Assembly: GCA_038729325.1 (NCBI GenBank)
Contig: JAVYSG010000008.1
Span: 1 to 32,444, forward strand
DNA from: UBA509 sp038729325
Lineage (GTDB): Archaea; Thermoplasmatota; Thermoplasmata; Thermoplasmatales; Thermoplasmataceae
Direction: 5' to 3'
DNA: 32,444 nucleotides
The position numbers and the translations under genes were made by a program. How positions within the stretch are numbered: position 1 is the stretch's first letter; every line of letters starts with the position of its first letter. Under the pieces are notes generated by a model, which was given only the letters and a program-made list of their open reading frames with translations, ran no database searches and was not told the origin of the DNA. Below, one piece after another: positions 15,136 to 23,282 of the stretch.

Positions 15136-15618
15136 TCATTTCACCTTCCTCAAATCTTCAGTAATTTTCAATATTCGCTCTACTGTTGATGCGATTCTGT
15201 CAAGATATGGTAGCGCTGATTCTTTCTCCTCTTCCAGATAGTCGGCATACCCTTCAAGATCATTTATCAGCCTTTCCATTGGAATGCTCTGAGATGCCTG
15301 ACCAACCCCGGTGCCGGTTTCTGTCCTTCCAGCATCCGTGAGCTCATACCTGAGATCGGGAAGCCTCTTTATCAGTCCCTCCTTTTCCAGGTTGCCAAGC
15401 AGAGGATATATGGTTCCGGGACTGGGACGCCACCATCCCATGGTCTCGGTCTGTATCCTGTCCATGATTTCAGAACCCTTCATTGGGCCCTTGGTAAGCA
15501 GCCATAGAACGTAATATCGCATGCCTCCGTGCCTTCTGAAGGATCTGGCAAATGTAAAGGCTGAGGTATCCTCGGACGAAAAATTGTGTGATCTGTCCCT
15601 GATGTTACCATCCCCCAA
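15136..15618 (-). CDS. PadR-family transcriptional regulator
   Basis: The 160-residue protein has a PadR winged helix: MRYYVLWLLTKGPMKGSEIMDRI, then PSPGTIYPLLGNLEKEGLI and the wing YELTDAGR. A C-terminal helical stretch (residues 110-160) probably dimerises. About 32 residues before the domain are unconserved in type and the start is a TTG at 15618. The true start could be slightly downstream, though no good ATG exists before residue 33. It heads an operon with an ABC exporter, a common arrangement in which PadR represses efflux until it binds a ligand. A perfect inverted repeat lies just upstream. Confidence 0.87.
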   Translation of the reverse strand: MGDGNIRDRSHNFSSEDTSAFTFARSFRRHGGMRYYVLWLLTKGPMKGSEIMDRIQTETMGWWRPSPGTIYPLLGNLEKEGLIKRLPDLRYELTDAGRTETGTGVGQASQSIPMERLINDLEGYADYLEEEKESALPYLDRIASTVERILKITEDLRKVK

Positions 15619-15621
15619 ATT

Positions 15622-15658
15622 ATATCGAAATCGATATCGAAAATATGTATTTAAAAAC
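15622..15658 (-). promoter_or_regulatory. PadR operon promoter with candidate operator
   Basis: A perfect 7-base inverted repeat, ATATCGA-AA-TCGATAT (15622-15637), overlaps the palindrome TCGATATCGA (15631-15640). On the - strand a TATA-like TTTTTAAATAC lies at 15648-15658. The repeat therefore sits between the TATA element and the start codon, where a bound repressor would block transcription. Binding by the adjacent PadR protein is inferred. Confidence 0.6.
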
Positions 15659-15774
15659 TCTGTGTGCGCAGAAATCCATTCCTCCAGTCACAGTGTATCC
15701 AGTCATTACCGAATCTCTTGTCTGTGCAGTGACAGGGCCTCGGATCCACAGCGTGTGCACGAATACGAATTCCA

Positions 15775-15809
15775 TCCGGGCACGCGAGCGGTTGCCCGCT
15801 GCACCCGGA
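15775..15809. repeat. GC-rich hairpin in the padR-permease intergenic region
   Basis: TCCGGG (15775-15780) pairs with CCCGGA (15804-15809), and AGCGG (15787-15791) with CCGCT (15796-15800). A competing pairing, CGGGCA (15777-15782) with TGCCCG (15793-15798), is also perfect. The remainder of the 15659-15877 gap contains no convincing gene on either strand. Confidence 0.4.
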
Positions 15810-15877
15810 CATGAGTCAATTATCGGAGTTCAGGCATACTGACATTGTGTTCAATGAATCAGAAGATCTGGTAAAAC

Positions 15878-17371
15878 TCATAGAGAGAAATCACCGATCA
15901 GTTCCAGCTTATCCTTTCTCTTGAGACTCACGTAAACAGTAAGCACGATTATTGCAACGACCCAGACCATTGCACCGTAAACTCCATAAATATACGGGGC
16001 ACTTAGATTGAAATAGACTGCAACAAATATGGCGAAAACCAGTGTAACTGTTGAGATGGCAGGAATGAGGACATGCTTTACAATGCTAACTTTCTTATTG
16101 TTCTTTTTCAAAAACCTGTAAAGTGACGTATTCGTGAGTATATGTATCATGTATGAAATTGGGCTCTCCAGTATGAGCAGGAACAGTGAAGCGTACGTAA
16201 GAGCATTGAACGGCTGGTTGGGATAGAGCCTTTCAAACACGAGACCTGCAGAGATCACCACAACAAGGGATATGGCTGCAACTATTAGTATTGCAATTTT
16301 AGGCACTCCGGTACGATGATCAAGGTCTGATATACTTTTATGTATAACATTCTCCCTGGAAAGGGAAAACAGAACCCTGCTTGCATTTGTGCCCAGTGAT
16401 ACTGTGGCGGTGAAATAAGAGTTGGCAACCAGAATAATCATGAGGATCATTATGAGTGGACTGAGAATTCCAAAATCGTGCTGATATATGAGCAGAACAG
16501 GGTACGCTGTTGAAGTGCCGAATGAACTCATGTTGAGATGTCCCCACGCAATAACCTGAGAATATGCGGAAAGAATAATTGTTACACCAAGTATTGCGAT
16601 GGTTGCGAGGATTGCTATGGGAACGTTACGTTTGGGCCTGCTGGTTTCCTCAGCAATGGGCAGGGCACCGCCGATGCCGACGAAAGTCCCTATTGCATAG
16701 ATCATCATTGTGCTGACCAGCAGTGGATCATTACCCACAGGCGCAGGAGTAAATGGCTGAGCTGACAGTGCACCATGAAACCTCACCAGTAGTGCAATGG
16801 ACGTAACAATGAAGAATGTCACTTCTATTATAATGGCATAAAAAACATACTTCAGCGAAGGTTTTATCCCGGCGTAAATGAGAGCAGTCACGAATACAGT
16901 GAATGCCACAATTATTGGAATCCACAGATAGTTGGAGAAGGGAAGTGTGACACCGAGCTCAGGAAGTATGCCGTAGATGAAACCAATGAAACCAAGCAGC
17001 CCGAATCCCGTGAAGCTGAGCATCTGGTAAGTGACATAAGAAATTGCAGTGAAATATCCGGCTGAACTGCCAAGGCCCCTTGAAACAAAGGTATAGTAAC
17101 CTCCGGAGCTTGATATTTCCTTTGAGAATTCATACATTGAGAAACTCATCAGCCCGTAAACCACAAGAGACAGCAGCAGAACCAGCGGAATGGCAAATGC
17201 CCCGTTTGGATACGTACTGCCGTATGTGAAATACATCAGAGCTGCGGTGGAAGTGACATACAAAACTATTGTCCCTGCAGGAGCGTTTAAAGCTACAGCC
17301 TGTGAAATGGCGTGTCTCAGGCCAAGCTGATCTTTCTTCAAGTGCTTCAGAACTGTCCCGGTCTCTTGCAC
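15878..17371 (-). CDS. APC-superfamily amino acid/polyamine permease
   Basis: The 497-residue membrane protein has about 12 hydrophobic segments and the APC layout. A broken first helix contains ALNAPAGTIVL, followed by a second helix and SKEISSSGGYYTFVSRGLG, the conserved loop after helix 2. A GGALPIAEETSRPKRNVP motif follows helix 6, the typical EE...P.R..P pattern. It would import amino acids or polyamines with protons. Specificity is not readable. The start is GTG 17371, with TCAAATATCC (- strand, 17391-17400) 25 bases upstream, implying a leaderless message. Monocistronic. Confidence 0.92.
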   Translation of the reverse strand: MQETGTVLKHLKKDQLGLRHAISQAVALNAPAGTIVLYVTSTAALMYFTYGSTYPNGAFAIPLVLLLSLVVYGLMSFSMYEFSKEISSSGGYYTFVSRGLGSSAGYFTAISYVTYQMLSFTGFGLLGFIGFIYGILPELGVTLPFSNYLWIPIIVAFTVFVTALIYAGIKPSLKYVFYAIIIEVTFFIVTSIALLVRFHGALSAQPFTPAPVGNDPLLVSTMMIYAIGTFVGIGGALPIAEETSRPKRNVPIAILATIAILGVTIILSAYSQVIAWGHLNMSSFGTSTAYPVLLIYQHDFGILSPLIMILMIILVANSYFTATVSLGTNASRVLFSLSRENVIHKSISDLDHRTGVPKIAILIVAAISLVVVISAGLVFERLYPNQPFNALTYASLFLLILESPISYMIHILTNTSLYRFLKKNNKKVSIVKHVLIPAISTVTLVFAIFVAVYFNLSAPYIYGVYGAMVWVVAIIVLTVYVSLKRKDKLELIGDFSL

Positions 17372-17390
17372 TTTTGGGTTTATGGTTGCT

Positions 17391-17400
17391 GGATATTTGA
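17391..17400 (-). promoter_or_regulatory. TATA-like element for the APC permease
   Basis: TCAAATATCC on the - strand is centred about 25 bases before the GTG start at 17371. Confidence 0.35.
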
Positions 17401-17535
17401 AAGTATGTTTCAGGACAGCAAAATATAGTTGATATCATATACTAGTGACTGCCTGTTGCAGTATATATTATAAAGATTGATTATTGCAGCCTCCCCATGA
17501 TCTGAATGGACAGAATCTGCCATGAAAAACAGTGT

Positions 17536-17554
17536 CATTTTCACTCCGAAAATG
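17536..17554 (+). repeat. Perfect 7-bp hairpin upstream of moaA
   Basis: CATTTTC and GAAAATG flank a 5-base loop. It lies about 90 bases before the moaA start, upstream of the TATA element, so it is better read as protein-binding DNA than as a leader RNA structure. Confidence 0.5.
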
Positions 17555-17562
17555 AAAAATCA

Positions 17563-17595
17563 TGTCAGACACACTTCAATTGCCTGTGTTTGACA
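17563..17595 (+). promoter_or_regulatory. Candidate operator upstream of moaA (11-bp inverted repeat)
   Basis: Arms TGTCAGACACA (17563-17573) and TGTGTTTGACA (17585-17595) are inverted repeats with one mismatch and an 11-base spacer. Together with a nearby GTGTCA at 17533-17538 they make repeated half-sites about 20-80 bases upstream of the moaA TATA element. The position suits an activator or a repressor. The rest of the 17372-17644 gap is A/T rich without a gene. Confidence 0.5.
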
Positions 17596-17613
17596 CATTT
17601 TCGCTAGAAAAAG

Positions 17614-17623
17614 CTTAATTAAT
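17614..17623 (+). promoter_or_regulatory. TATA-like element for moaA
   Basis: CTTAATTAAT is centred about 26 bases before ATG 17645, consistent with a leaderless transcript. Confidence 0.45.
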
Positions 17624-17644
17624 CGATACTCATATTAAATTATA

Positions 17645-18628
17645 ATGCCAGTGGTAAAAGATAATTTTGACAGGCCTGTTTACAGTATGAGAATACAGGT
17701 CAACACCACGTGCAATTTCAAGTGCTTTTTCTGCCACATGGAGGGCACAGGGGTGCACTCTGAATTCATGTCCCCTGAGGAAATAGAGAAGGTTGTTGAA
17801 ACAGCTCACAAGTGGGGTGTGAACAAAATCAAGCTGACAGGGGGCGAACCCACTCTAAGGCGCGATATCATAGATATCATAAAGAGAATAAGGAAGCACG
17901 TTACAGGAAATATCTCCATGACAACCAACGGGATCATGCTGTCCAGGATTGCGCAGGACCTGAAGGAAGCGGGACTTGACCGGGTAAATATATCACTGCA
18001 TTCCATAGACAGGGATAAGTTTGAGTTCATAACAGGGGTCGACGCCATTGATACAGTAATTGATGGCATAAGGGCTGCCCACACTGCTGGGCTTTCGCCG
18101 GTAAAGGTTAATTTTGTCGTGCTGAAGGGGCTGAATGTTGATCAGATTCCAAGGATGATGGAACTTGCGGCCAGAGAGAATTTTGTCCTCCAGCTGATTG
18201 AGTTTGAGACAACGAGGGAACTGGAGGATTCTGAGGAATTCCGGAAGTATCATATGCCCCTTGATGAGATTGAGAGGGAAATGGCCGGGAAGTCCGTGCG
18301 GATTGAATTCAATGACCTTCACCACAGGCCGAAGTATCTGGTACCTGTGAGTGACATGTTTGCAGAGGTTGAGTTCGTTAAACCAATGAGGAATGCTGAG
18401 TTCTGCTCAAACTGCACCAGAATAAGACTCACATCAACCGGAATGCTCAAGCCCTGCCTCATGAGGAGCGACAATTACCGGAATATCATTTCTCCTCTGA
18501 GAAACGGTGATTCTCAGGAGAAGCTTGACAGTATTTTTATTTCTTCCGTCAAGGACAGGGAGCCATACTGGAAAAAGGAAGATGAGGATGAGATTAAAAA
18601 TCAGATATTTCGGATCAGCAAGCGATGA
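17645..18628 (+). CDS. moaA: GTP 3',8-cyclase MoaA
   Basis: The 327-residue radical SAM enzyme starts molybdopterin synthesis by rearranging GTP to 3',8-cyclo-7,8-dihydro-GTP. The N-terminal cluster is CNFKCFFC (Cys23, 27, 30), LTGGEPTLRRD follows at 64-74, and the C-terminal substrate-binding cluster is CSNC plus Cys271 (Cys254, 257, 271) in CSNCTRIRLTSTGMLKPC. All six cluster cysteines are present. The protein ends FRISKR and lacks the C-terminal Gly-Gly of many MoaA proteins. It overlaps the moaD start by 47 bases, and a leaderless start fits the TATA spacing. Confidence 0.96.
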   Translation: MPVVKDNFDRPVYSMRIQVNTTCNFKCFFCHMEGTGVHSEFMSPEEIEKVVETAHKWGVNKIKLTGGEPTLRRDIIDIIKRIRKHVTGNISMTTNGIMLSRIAQDLKEAGLDRVNISLHSIDRDKFEFITGVDAIDTVIDGIRAAHTAGLSPVKVNFVVLKGLNVDQIPRMMELAARENFVLQLIEFETTRELEDSEEFRKYHMPLDEIEREMAGKSVRIEFNDLHHRPKYLVPVSDMFAEVEFVKPMRNAEFCSNCTRIRLTSTGMLKPCLMRSDNYRNIISPLRNGDSQEKLDSIFISSVKDREPYWKKEDEDEIKNQIFRISKR

Positions 18629-18833
18629 TGCTGGAACTGCCGAAGAAACCATTGAAATCCCGGACGGATCAGGCATCAATTCGGTTCATGCCAGAGTCGC
18701 CGAGATACATCCTGCAGTCGGGAAGAGATGGAGCAACCTGCTGATTGCTGTGAACCAGTCCTATGTTTCCGGAGATGCTGCATTAAAGAATGGTGATGAA
18801 ATAGCGATATTCCCTGCGGTCAGTGGAGGATAA
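18582..18833 (+). CDS. moaD: Molybdopterin synthase sulfur carrier subunit MoaD
   Basis: The 83-residue ubiquitin-like protein begins with the beta-strand KIRYFGSASD, contains LLIAVNQSYV, and ends with NGDEIAIFPAVSGG. The terminal Gly-Gly is converted to a thiocarboxylate that donates sulfur to the pterin with MoaE. The start at ATG 18582 (or 18588) lies inside the end of moaA in another frame, with purine-rich AAAGGAAG upstream. An upstream extension to 18507 is antithetical to the family's length. No MoeB-type activator is in the window. Confidence 0.92.
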   Translation: MRMRLKIRYFGSASDDAGTAEETIEIPDGSGINSVHARVAEIHPAVGKRWSNLLIAVNQSYVSGDAALKNGDEIAIFPAVSGG

Positions 18834-18836
18834 TTA

Positions 18837-19679
18837 TCAGAAAGTAATCCGTTCCGGGGCTGAATAGACATTGAAACTCCTGCCGCGCACGAATCCCAGC
18901 AGTGTTATCCCAAGAGTTTCGCAGGTCTCCACTGCCAGGCTTGACGGAGCAGATATTGAACTTATTACAGGAATGCCGGCCACAGCAGCTTTCTCCACAA
19001 TTTCAAAACCTGCACGCCCGCTCACCTGCAGGATCACGCTGTCCAGTGCTTTGCCATTAATGACTGAATAGCCAATCACCTTGTCAACAGCATTGTGACG
19101 TCCCACATCCTCGGCGGAGCAGACTGCCGAGCCGTCACTCGTGAAGAGACCTGCAGCGTGTATGCCTCCAGTGCTGAAAAATATCCCCTGGGTTTCCCGG
19201 AGGGCAGCCGGAAGGGAGGCGATAATTTGAGCGCTGACCCTGAGACCTGAACGCTGTATTTTCCCAGTTCTGAGGTATAACATGTCTATACTTCCCTTTC
19301 CACATATACCACATGAAGAATTGATATACCTTCGTCCACGGTTCATTCCTGGTTTTATTTTCAGGTTCTCCGCAAGTGTTACCGTTATGCTGTTGTTGTG
19401 AGATACTCCGTCACTCCCTGTACCCTCCAGGAATGATATATCACTGTAATTGCTGATAATGCCCTCCGTGAATAGGAAACCAACAGCAAGGCAGTCATCC
19501 ATCACTGGAGTTCGCATTATTATGCCTGCATCAGTCTCATTTCCATGCATATCCTTAACTGTTATTTCCAGAGGCTCCTCAATTGTAACTGTGTCTGTGA
19601 ACTGAACTGACCCTCTTCCTGCTGTAACCCTGAGAGCCTTTGCTCCGGCCACACCGGAATGCGAAATATCAGCAATCAC
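18837..19679 (-). CDS. fdhD: Formate dehydrogenase accessory sulfurtransferase FdhD
   Basis: This 280-residue protein moves sulfur from a cysteine desulfurase to the molybdenum cofactor before its insertion into formate dehydrogenase. The key loop SSCGICGK carries both cysteines (Cys123, Cys126). The flanking MRTPVMDDCLAVGFLFTEGI and FFSTGGIHAAGLF, and then CSAEDVGRHNAVDKVIG, are family hallmarks. The start is GTG 19679, overlapping the upstream DUF1641 stop as GTGA. It is the last gene of the fdhA operon and converges on moaD with a 3-base gap. Confidence 0.95.
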   Translation of the reverse strand: MIADISHSGVAGAKALRVTAGRGSVQFTDTVTIEEPLEITVKDMHGNETDAGIIMRTPVMDDCLAVGFLFTEGIISNYSDISFLEGTGSDGVSHNNSITVTLAENLKIKPGMNRGRRYINSSCGICGKGSIDMLYLRTGKIQRSGLRVSAQIIASLPAALRETQGIFFSTGGIHAAGLFTSDGSAVCSAEDVGRHNAVDKVIGYSVINGKALDSVILQVSGRAGFEIVEKAAVAGIPVISSISAPSSLAVETCETLGITLLGFVRGRSFNVYSAPERITF

Positions 19680-20143
19680 TTATTTTTCCTTCCCTCGGTA
19701 AAACCCTTAGCCATGGACAGGAGAACCCTGACTCCTGCACTAACATCAGGATCCTTGAGCTGCGAACCTATCTTCAGCAGCCCCAGTGGCCCCTCTGCCT
19801 TCAGGCGGTCCGCATCTTCCACAGAATGTGCAGCATTCTCCATGAACGGCCTCAGCCTGTCTGGATCTACACGGGAAAGAACCGTGTAAATGGAGAGCAG
19901 ATTCCTGAGGAAGCGCATATTGCTCTGGCTTGTTGCTTCCTCCACAACCACATCTGTGATCCCCTGATAATTCTCCACCAGCGATTTCAGGAAAGAGATC
20001 ATGCCAGTTTTATTTGCCGCAGCTATGAGTTCAAGAACTGCTGAAATATCCTGCGCATGACCTGCGATCTGTTCCAGCACTTCGTCAGGAGAAATAATCC
20101 CTGTTTTTCCATTTTCTTCAATTTTCTCAATCATCTTTGCCAT
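19676..20143 (-). CDS. DUF1641 family protein
   Basis: The 155-residue, largely helical protein resembles DUF1641 members: LEQIAGHAQDISAVLELI, then SQSNMRFLRNLLSIYTVLSR, and a conserved end GPLGLLKIGSQLKDPDVSAGVRVLLSMAKG. The family is regularly encoded beside FdhA-like enzymes and FdhD in bacteria such as Bacillus. Its role is not established; it may be an assembly factor or small subunit. It follows fdhA by 4 bases with GGAGTGAT before the ATG, and is coupled to fdhD by a GTGA overlap. Confidence 0.8.
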   Translation of the reverse strand: MAKMIEKIEENGKTGIISPDEVLEQIAGHAQDISAVLELIAAANKTGMISFLKSLVENYQGITDVVVEEATSQSNMRFLRNLLSIYTVLSRVDPDRLRPFMENAAHSVEDADRLKAEGPLGLLKIGSQLKDPDVSAGVRVLLSMAKGFTEGRKNK

Positions 20144-20147
20144 TTTA

Positions 20148-23090
20148 TCACTCCGTCGTCAGTTTTTCATAATCCGCCCTGGACCACTTTTTCTCCACAA
20201 GAACACCATTTTGAGGATTTCCTGAGAAATTCCTCGGGTTGGATGCAGGGAGAGGTGAAGGGCCCTTCTTCCCGGGAACCTTTTCAATCCTTACAGGAAG
20301 CTCCTTGTATGCAGGTGTATGAGCAGTGCTGTCCATATATCTGCTTGTGAGCCTGTTGATTGCAGAATCTCCAGATGAATTCATTGGCATGTACATTTCC
20401 CTGCCTGAAACACGATCAGATACCAGTGCAGTTACGCGTATCTTGCCCCATTTTGAAATGACCCTTATGCTGTCTCCGGTATCGATTCCACGCTCCTTTG
20501 CAAGTTCCGGAGAGATTTCAATGAATGTGCCGGGAACCTTTTCACGTATGCCTGGCGTTTTATAGGTTTCATTTCCCTCGTGGAAATGTTCCATGAGCCG
20601 GCCGTTGTTAAGATGAAGATCATATTCCTCATCAAGAGACAGCGGAGGTGTATACTGCAGGGGATAAAATCTGGCTTTTCCATCCGGGAAATGGAATTCT
20701 TTCCCGTAAAGGAACGGAGAATCTGAACCATCGGGGGAAACCGGCCACTGCTGGCTTTTAAATCCTTCCAGCCGATCATACCTGACTCCTGAGAACATTG
20801 GAGCAAGGGATGCCGCTTCATCCATTATCTGAGAAGGGTGGGAATAATTCCATTCCGCACCGAGCCTGCGTGCTATATCCTGTACAATAATCCAGTCAGG
20901 CCTTGTGCCTTCAAGTGGTTTCATAACTTCATAAATACGCTGAATCCTCCTCTCTGTGTTAACGAATGTGCCTTCCTTTTCAAGACTGGCAGATGCAGGA
21001 AGTACAACGTCAGCGTACTTTGCAGTCTCAGAAAGGAAAAGATCCTCAACAACCAGAAAATCAAGTTTCTCCAGCTGTTCCTGAATGAAATTTGAATCTG
21101 ATCCTGTCTCCAGAAGCTCCTCCCCGATCACGTACATAGCCCTGATCTTTCCGTCTCTTGCACCTTCAAGACATGTGTTGTTATCCATTCCCGGTTTTTC
21201 AGGAATGCTGCATTTCCACGCCTGCTCGAATTTCTTTCTTATCCCTGGATCGGCAACACTCTGGTATCCTGGAAGATAGGCACTCATTGCACCAAAATCG
21301 CTTGCGCCCTGAACATTGTTATGTCCCCTCAGGGGGTATGCGCCTGTTCCCCTCCTGCCATAATTTCCTGTGACAAGCAGAAGGTTTGAGATGGCAGTTG
21401 ACGCATCGCTTCCCATCTGATGCTGTGTTATGCCCATTGCCCAGAGGATTACCATGTTCTTTGAGGAGTGAATTGTCTCTGCAACCTTTATGAGATCAGA
21501 TTTCTCTATGCCGGTGATCTCTTCCGCGAATTCTAGGGTGAATGCCTGCAGGCTCCTTCTGTATTCATCGAAGCCATTTGTTCTCTGAGCTATGAAATCT
21601 TCATCCTCCCATCCCTGGTCGATTATGTACTTTGTTACCGCACTGAGCCATACAAGGTCTGTGCCGGGATTCGGATGTATGAATATATCTGCCCTGCGGG
21701 CCATTTCGTGTTTTCTCAGATCGGAAACTATGAGTTTCTGCCCATTCAGCTTGTGTGCTCTCTTCACACGCGTGGCCAGGACCGGGTGAGATTCGGCAGT
21801 ATTTGTTCCCACTGCTATGACAAGATCCGCCATGTATATATCCTGTATGGAGCCGGCATCGCCTCCGTAGCCAACGGTCCTCCAGAGCCCGGTGGTTGCA
21901 GGAGCCTGGCAGAATCTGGAACTGTTGTCAACGTTGTTGGTGTTGAATACCTGCCTTGCCAGCTTCTGGACAAGATATGCTTCCTCATTTGTCCCCTTTG
22001 AGGATGCGATGAATTCGATTGCATCCCCGCCAAAATTATCCCGGATTTCTGCAAGTTTCCCTGCCACAGTGTCAAGCGCTTCATCCCATGAGGCTTTCCT
22101 GAAGCTGTTTCCGTCCCTGATAAGGGGCGATGTGATCCGTTCGCCGCTGTTAACAAAATCCCAGCCGAATTTGCCCTTTATGCAGGTGGATATACCGTTA
22201 GCCGGCGATTCTGGCTGTGGCTGCACCTTCAGTATCTCCCTTCCCATGGTCCACATTTCGAAGGAACAGCCAACGCCGCAGTATGTGCAGACAGTCTTTG
22301 TCTTCTTGATCCTTGATTTCCTCATCTCTGATTCTGCATTGCTTACCGCCATTATTGGAGACATTGTGATCTCGGGCTCTATGGACTTCACTGCATCGAT
22401 CATCCTGAGTTTAGTCTCCTTCGGAATACCCGTCAGGAAGCCTGCTTTGCCAAGCATGGACTTCTCCATCAGTGCATTGACCGGACATACCGTTACGCAG
22501 TGACCGCATGAAACGCATGAGGAATCGTTTATGGGGACATCATTGTCCCATATTACTCTGGGACGATCACGGCTCCAGTCTATCCTGAGGGTCTCATTCA
22601 CCTGAACATCCTGGCAAGCTTCCACACACCTTCCGCAGAGAATGCACTGACTTGGATCATATACATAGAATGGATTTGTATCATCAACCTGATATGGTTT
22701 TGGCTCAAAGGGATACTTCTGCACGCCGATGTGCAGATCATGCACTGTGTTGTGAAGCGCACAGTCACCATTGTTATTTTCACATACAGTACAGTAGAGA
22801 TCGTGGTTGTGCAGAATCCTCTGTGTTGCTTCCACCTGGATTTCCTTTACCTTCCTTGAGGAAAAGTCGACTTTCATTCCTTCGGTGACAGGAGTTGAAC
22901 ATGATCTGACCATTTTCCCATCTGCTTCAACAATGCAGGTATCGCATGTCCTGATAGGACCAAGGTTTGGCTGGTAGCAGATATGCGGAACGTCAATGCC
23001 ATCTGCCATCAGTGCCTGAAGTATGGTCTGTCCCATAATGCCACTGATTTCTCTCTCCCCCGCCCTGAAATTTACCCTTTCTTCAACCAT
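20148..23090 (-). CDS. fdhA: Formate dehydrogenase-type molybdo/tungsto-oxidoreductase, catalytic subunit
   Basis: The 980-residue enzyme is built like NuoG fused to a formate dehydrogenase. There is a [2Fe-2S] site (Cys38, 49, 52, 64), and a His-Cys3 cluster (His96, Cys100, 103, 110). Two [4Fe-4S] clusters follow: CILCGRCVEAC and CVSCGHCVTVCP. Then comes the catalytic part with its own cluster (Cys268, 271, 275, 303). The metal-ligand region reads SRFCQAPATTGLW, with Cys394 where others have Cys or Sec, and Gln395 where classical formate dehydrogenases have His. A MopB C-terminal domain ends the protein. It would oxidise formate or reduce CO2 in the cytoplasm; there is no Tat signal. No NAD-, F420- or quinone-linked partner gene adjoins, so the acceptor is unknown. 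Confidence 0.92.
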   Translation of the reverse strand: MVEERVNFRAGEREISGIMGQTILQALMADGIDVPHICYQPNLGPIRTCDTCIVEADGKMVRSCSTPVTEGMKVDFSSRKVKEIQVEATQRILHNHDLYCTVCENNNGDCALHNTVHDLHIGVQKYPFEPKPYQVDDTNPFYVYDPSQCILCGRCVEACQDVQVNETLRIDWSRDRPRVIWDNDVPINDSSCVSCGHCVTVCPVNALMEKSMLGKAGFLTGIPKETKLRMIDAVKSIEPEITMSPIMAVSNAESEMRKSRIKKTKTVCTYCGVGCSFEMWTMGREILKVQPQPESPANGISTCIKGKFGWDFVNSGERITSPLIRDGNSFRKASWDEALDTVAGKLAEIRDNFGGDAIEFIASSKGTNEEAYLVQKLARQVFNTNNVDNSSRFCQAPATTGLWRTVGYGGDAGSIQDIYMADLVIAVGTNTAESHPVLATRVKRAHKLNGQKLIVSDLRKHEMARRADIFIHPNPGTDLVWLSAVTKYIIDQGWEDEDFIAQRTNGFDEYRRSLQAFTLEFAEEITGIEKSDLIKVAETIHSSKNMVILWAMGITQHQMGSDASTAISNLLLVTGNYGRRGTGAYPLRGHNNVQGASDFGAMSAYLPGYQSVADPGIRKKFEQAWKCSIPEKPGMDNNTCLEGARDGKIRAMYVIGEELLETGSDSNFIQEQLEKLDFLVVEDLFLSETAKYADVVLPASASLEKEGTFVNTERRIQRIYEVMKPLEGTRPDWIIVQDIARRLGAEWNYSHPSQIMDEAASLAPMFSGVRYDRLEGFKSQQWPVSPDGSDSPFLYGKEFHFPDGKARFYPLQYTPPLSLDEEYDLHLNNGRLMEHFHEGNETYKTPGIREKVPGTFIEISPELAKERGIDTGDSIRVISKWGKIRVTALVSDRVSGREMYMPMNSSGDSAINRLTSRYMDSTAHTPAYKELPVRIEKVPGKKGPSPLPASNPRNFSGNPQNGVLVEKKWSRADYEKLTTE

Positions 23091-23282
23091 AATCAGCCTT
23101 CCCTTTAAGTGATCTGAATCAGGAAATCCCAGCCGGTTTATCCTGATTTTTCAGTTAAAAATTACAGTCGATTTTGCTATTTAATTATTTTTGAAACCAT
23201 ACGCATATGAATGCATATTAATAAGTGAATTGATTCGATTCGGCTTCGCAATATTTTTTACTCCGACCTGCCTGATCCGTTT
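23091..23282. promoter_or_regulatory. Divergent promoter region, fdhA / moaE
   Basis: An AATATTTTTTA run (23250-23260) is centred about 28 bases before moaE ATG 23283. For fdhA on - there are two candidates, ATAAAC near 23135-23140 and ATTTTTAACT at 23153-23162, both implying a leader. Between them GCATATGAATGCATAT (23203-23218) is a tandem pair of GCATAT with palindromic cores, a possible regulator site. No small gene is visible. Confidence 0.4.

Noticed and set aside
15645..15842. A 65-codon + strand frame in the padR-permease gap
   Set aside because: No ribosome binding site, no correctly spaced promoter and no family pattern; the hairpin there better explains the sequence.
21892..22503. 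A 203-codon + strand frame opposite fdhA
   Set aside because: It is antisense to the iron-sulfur and catalytic part of fdhA; no independent support.
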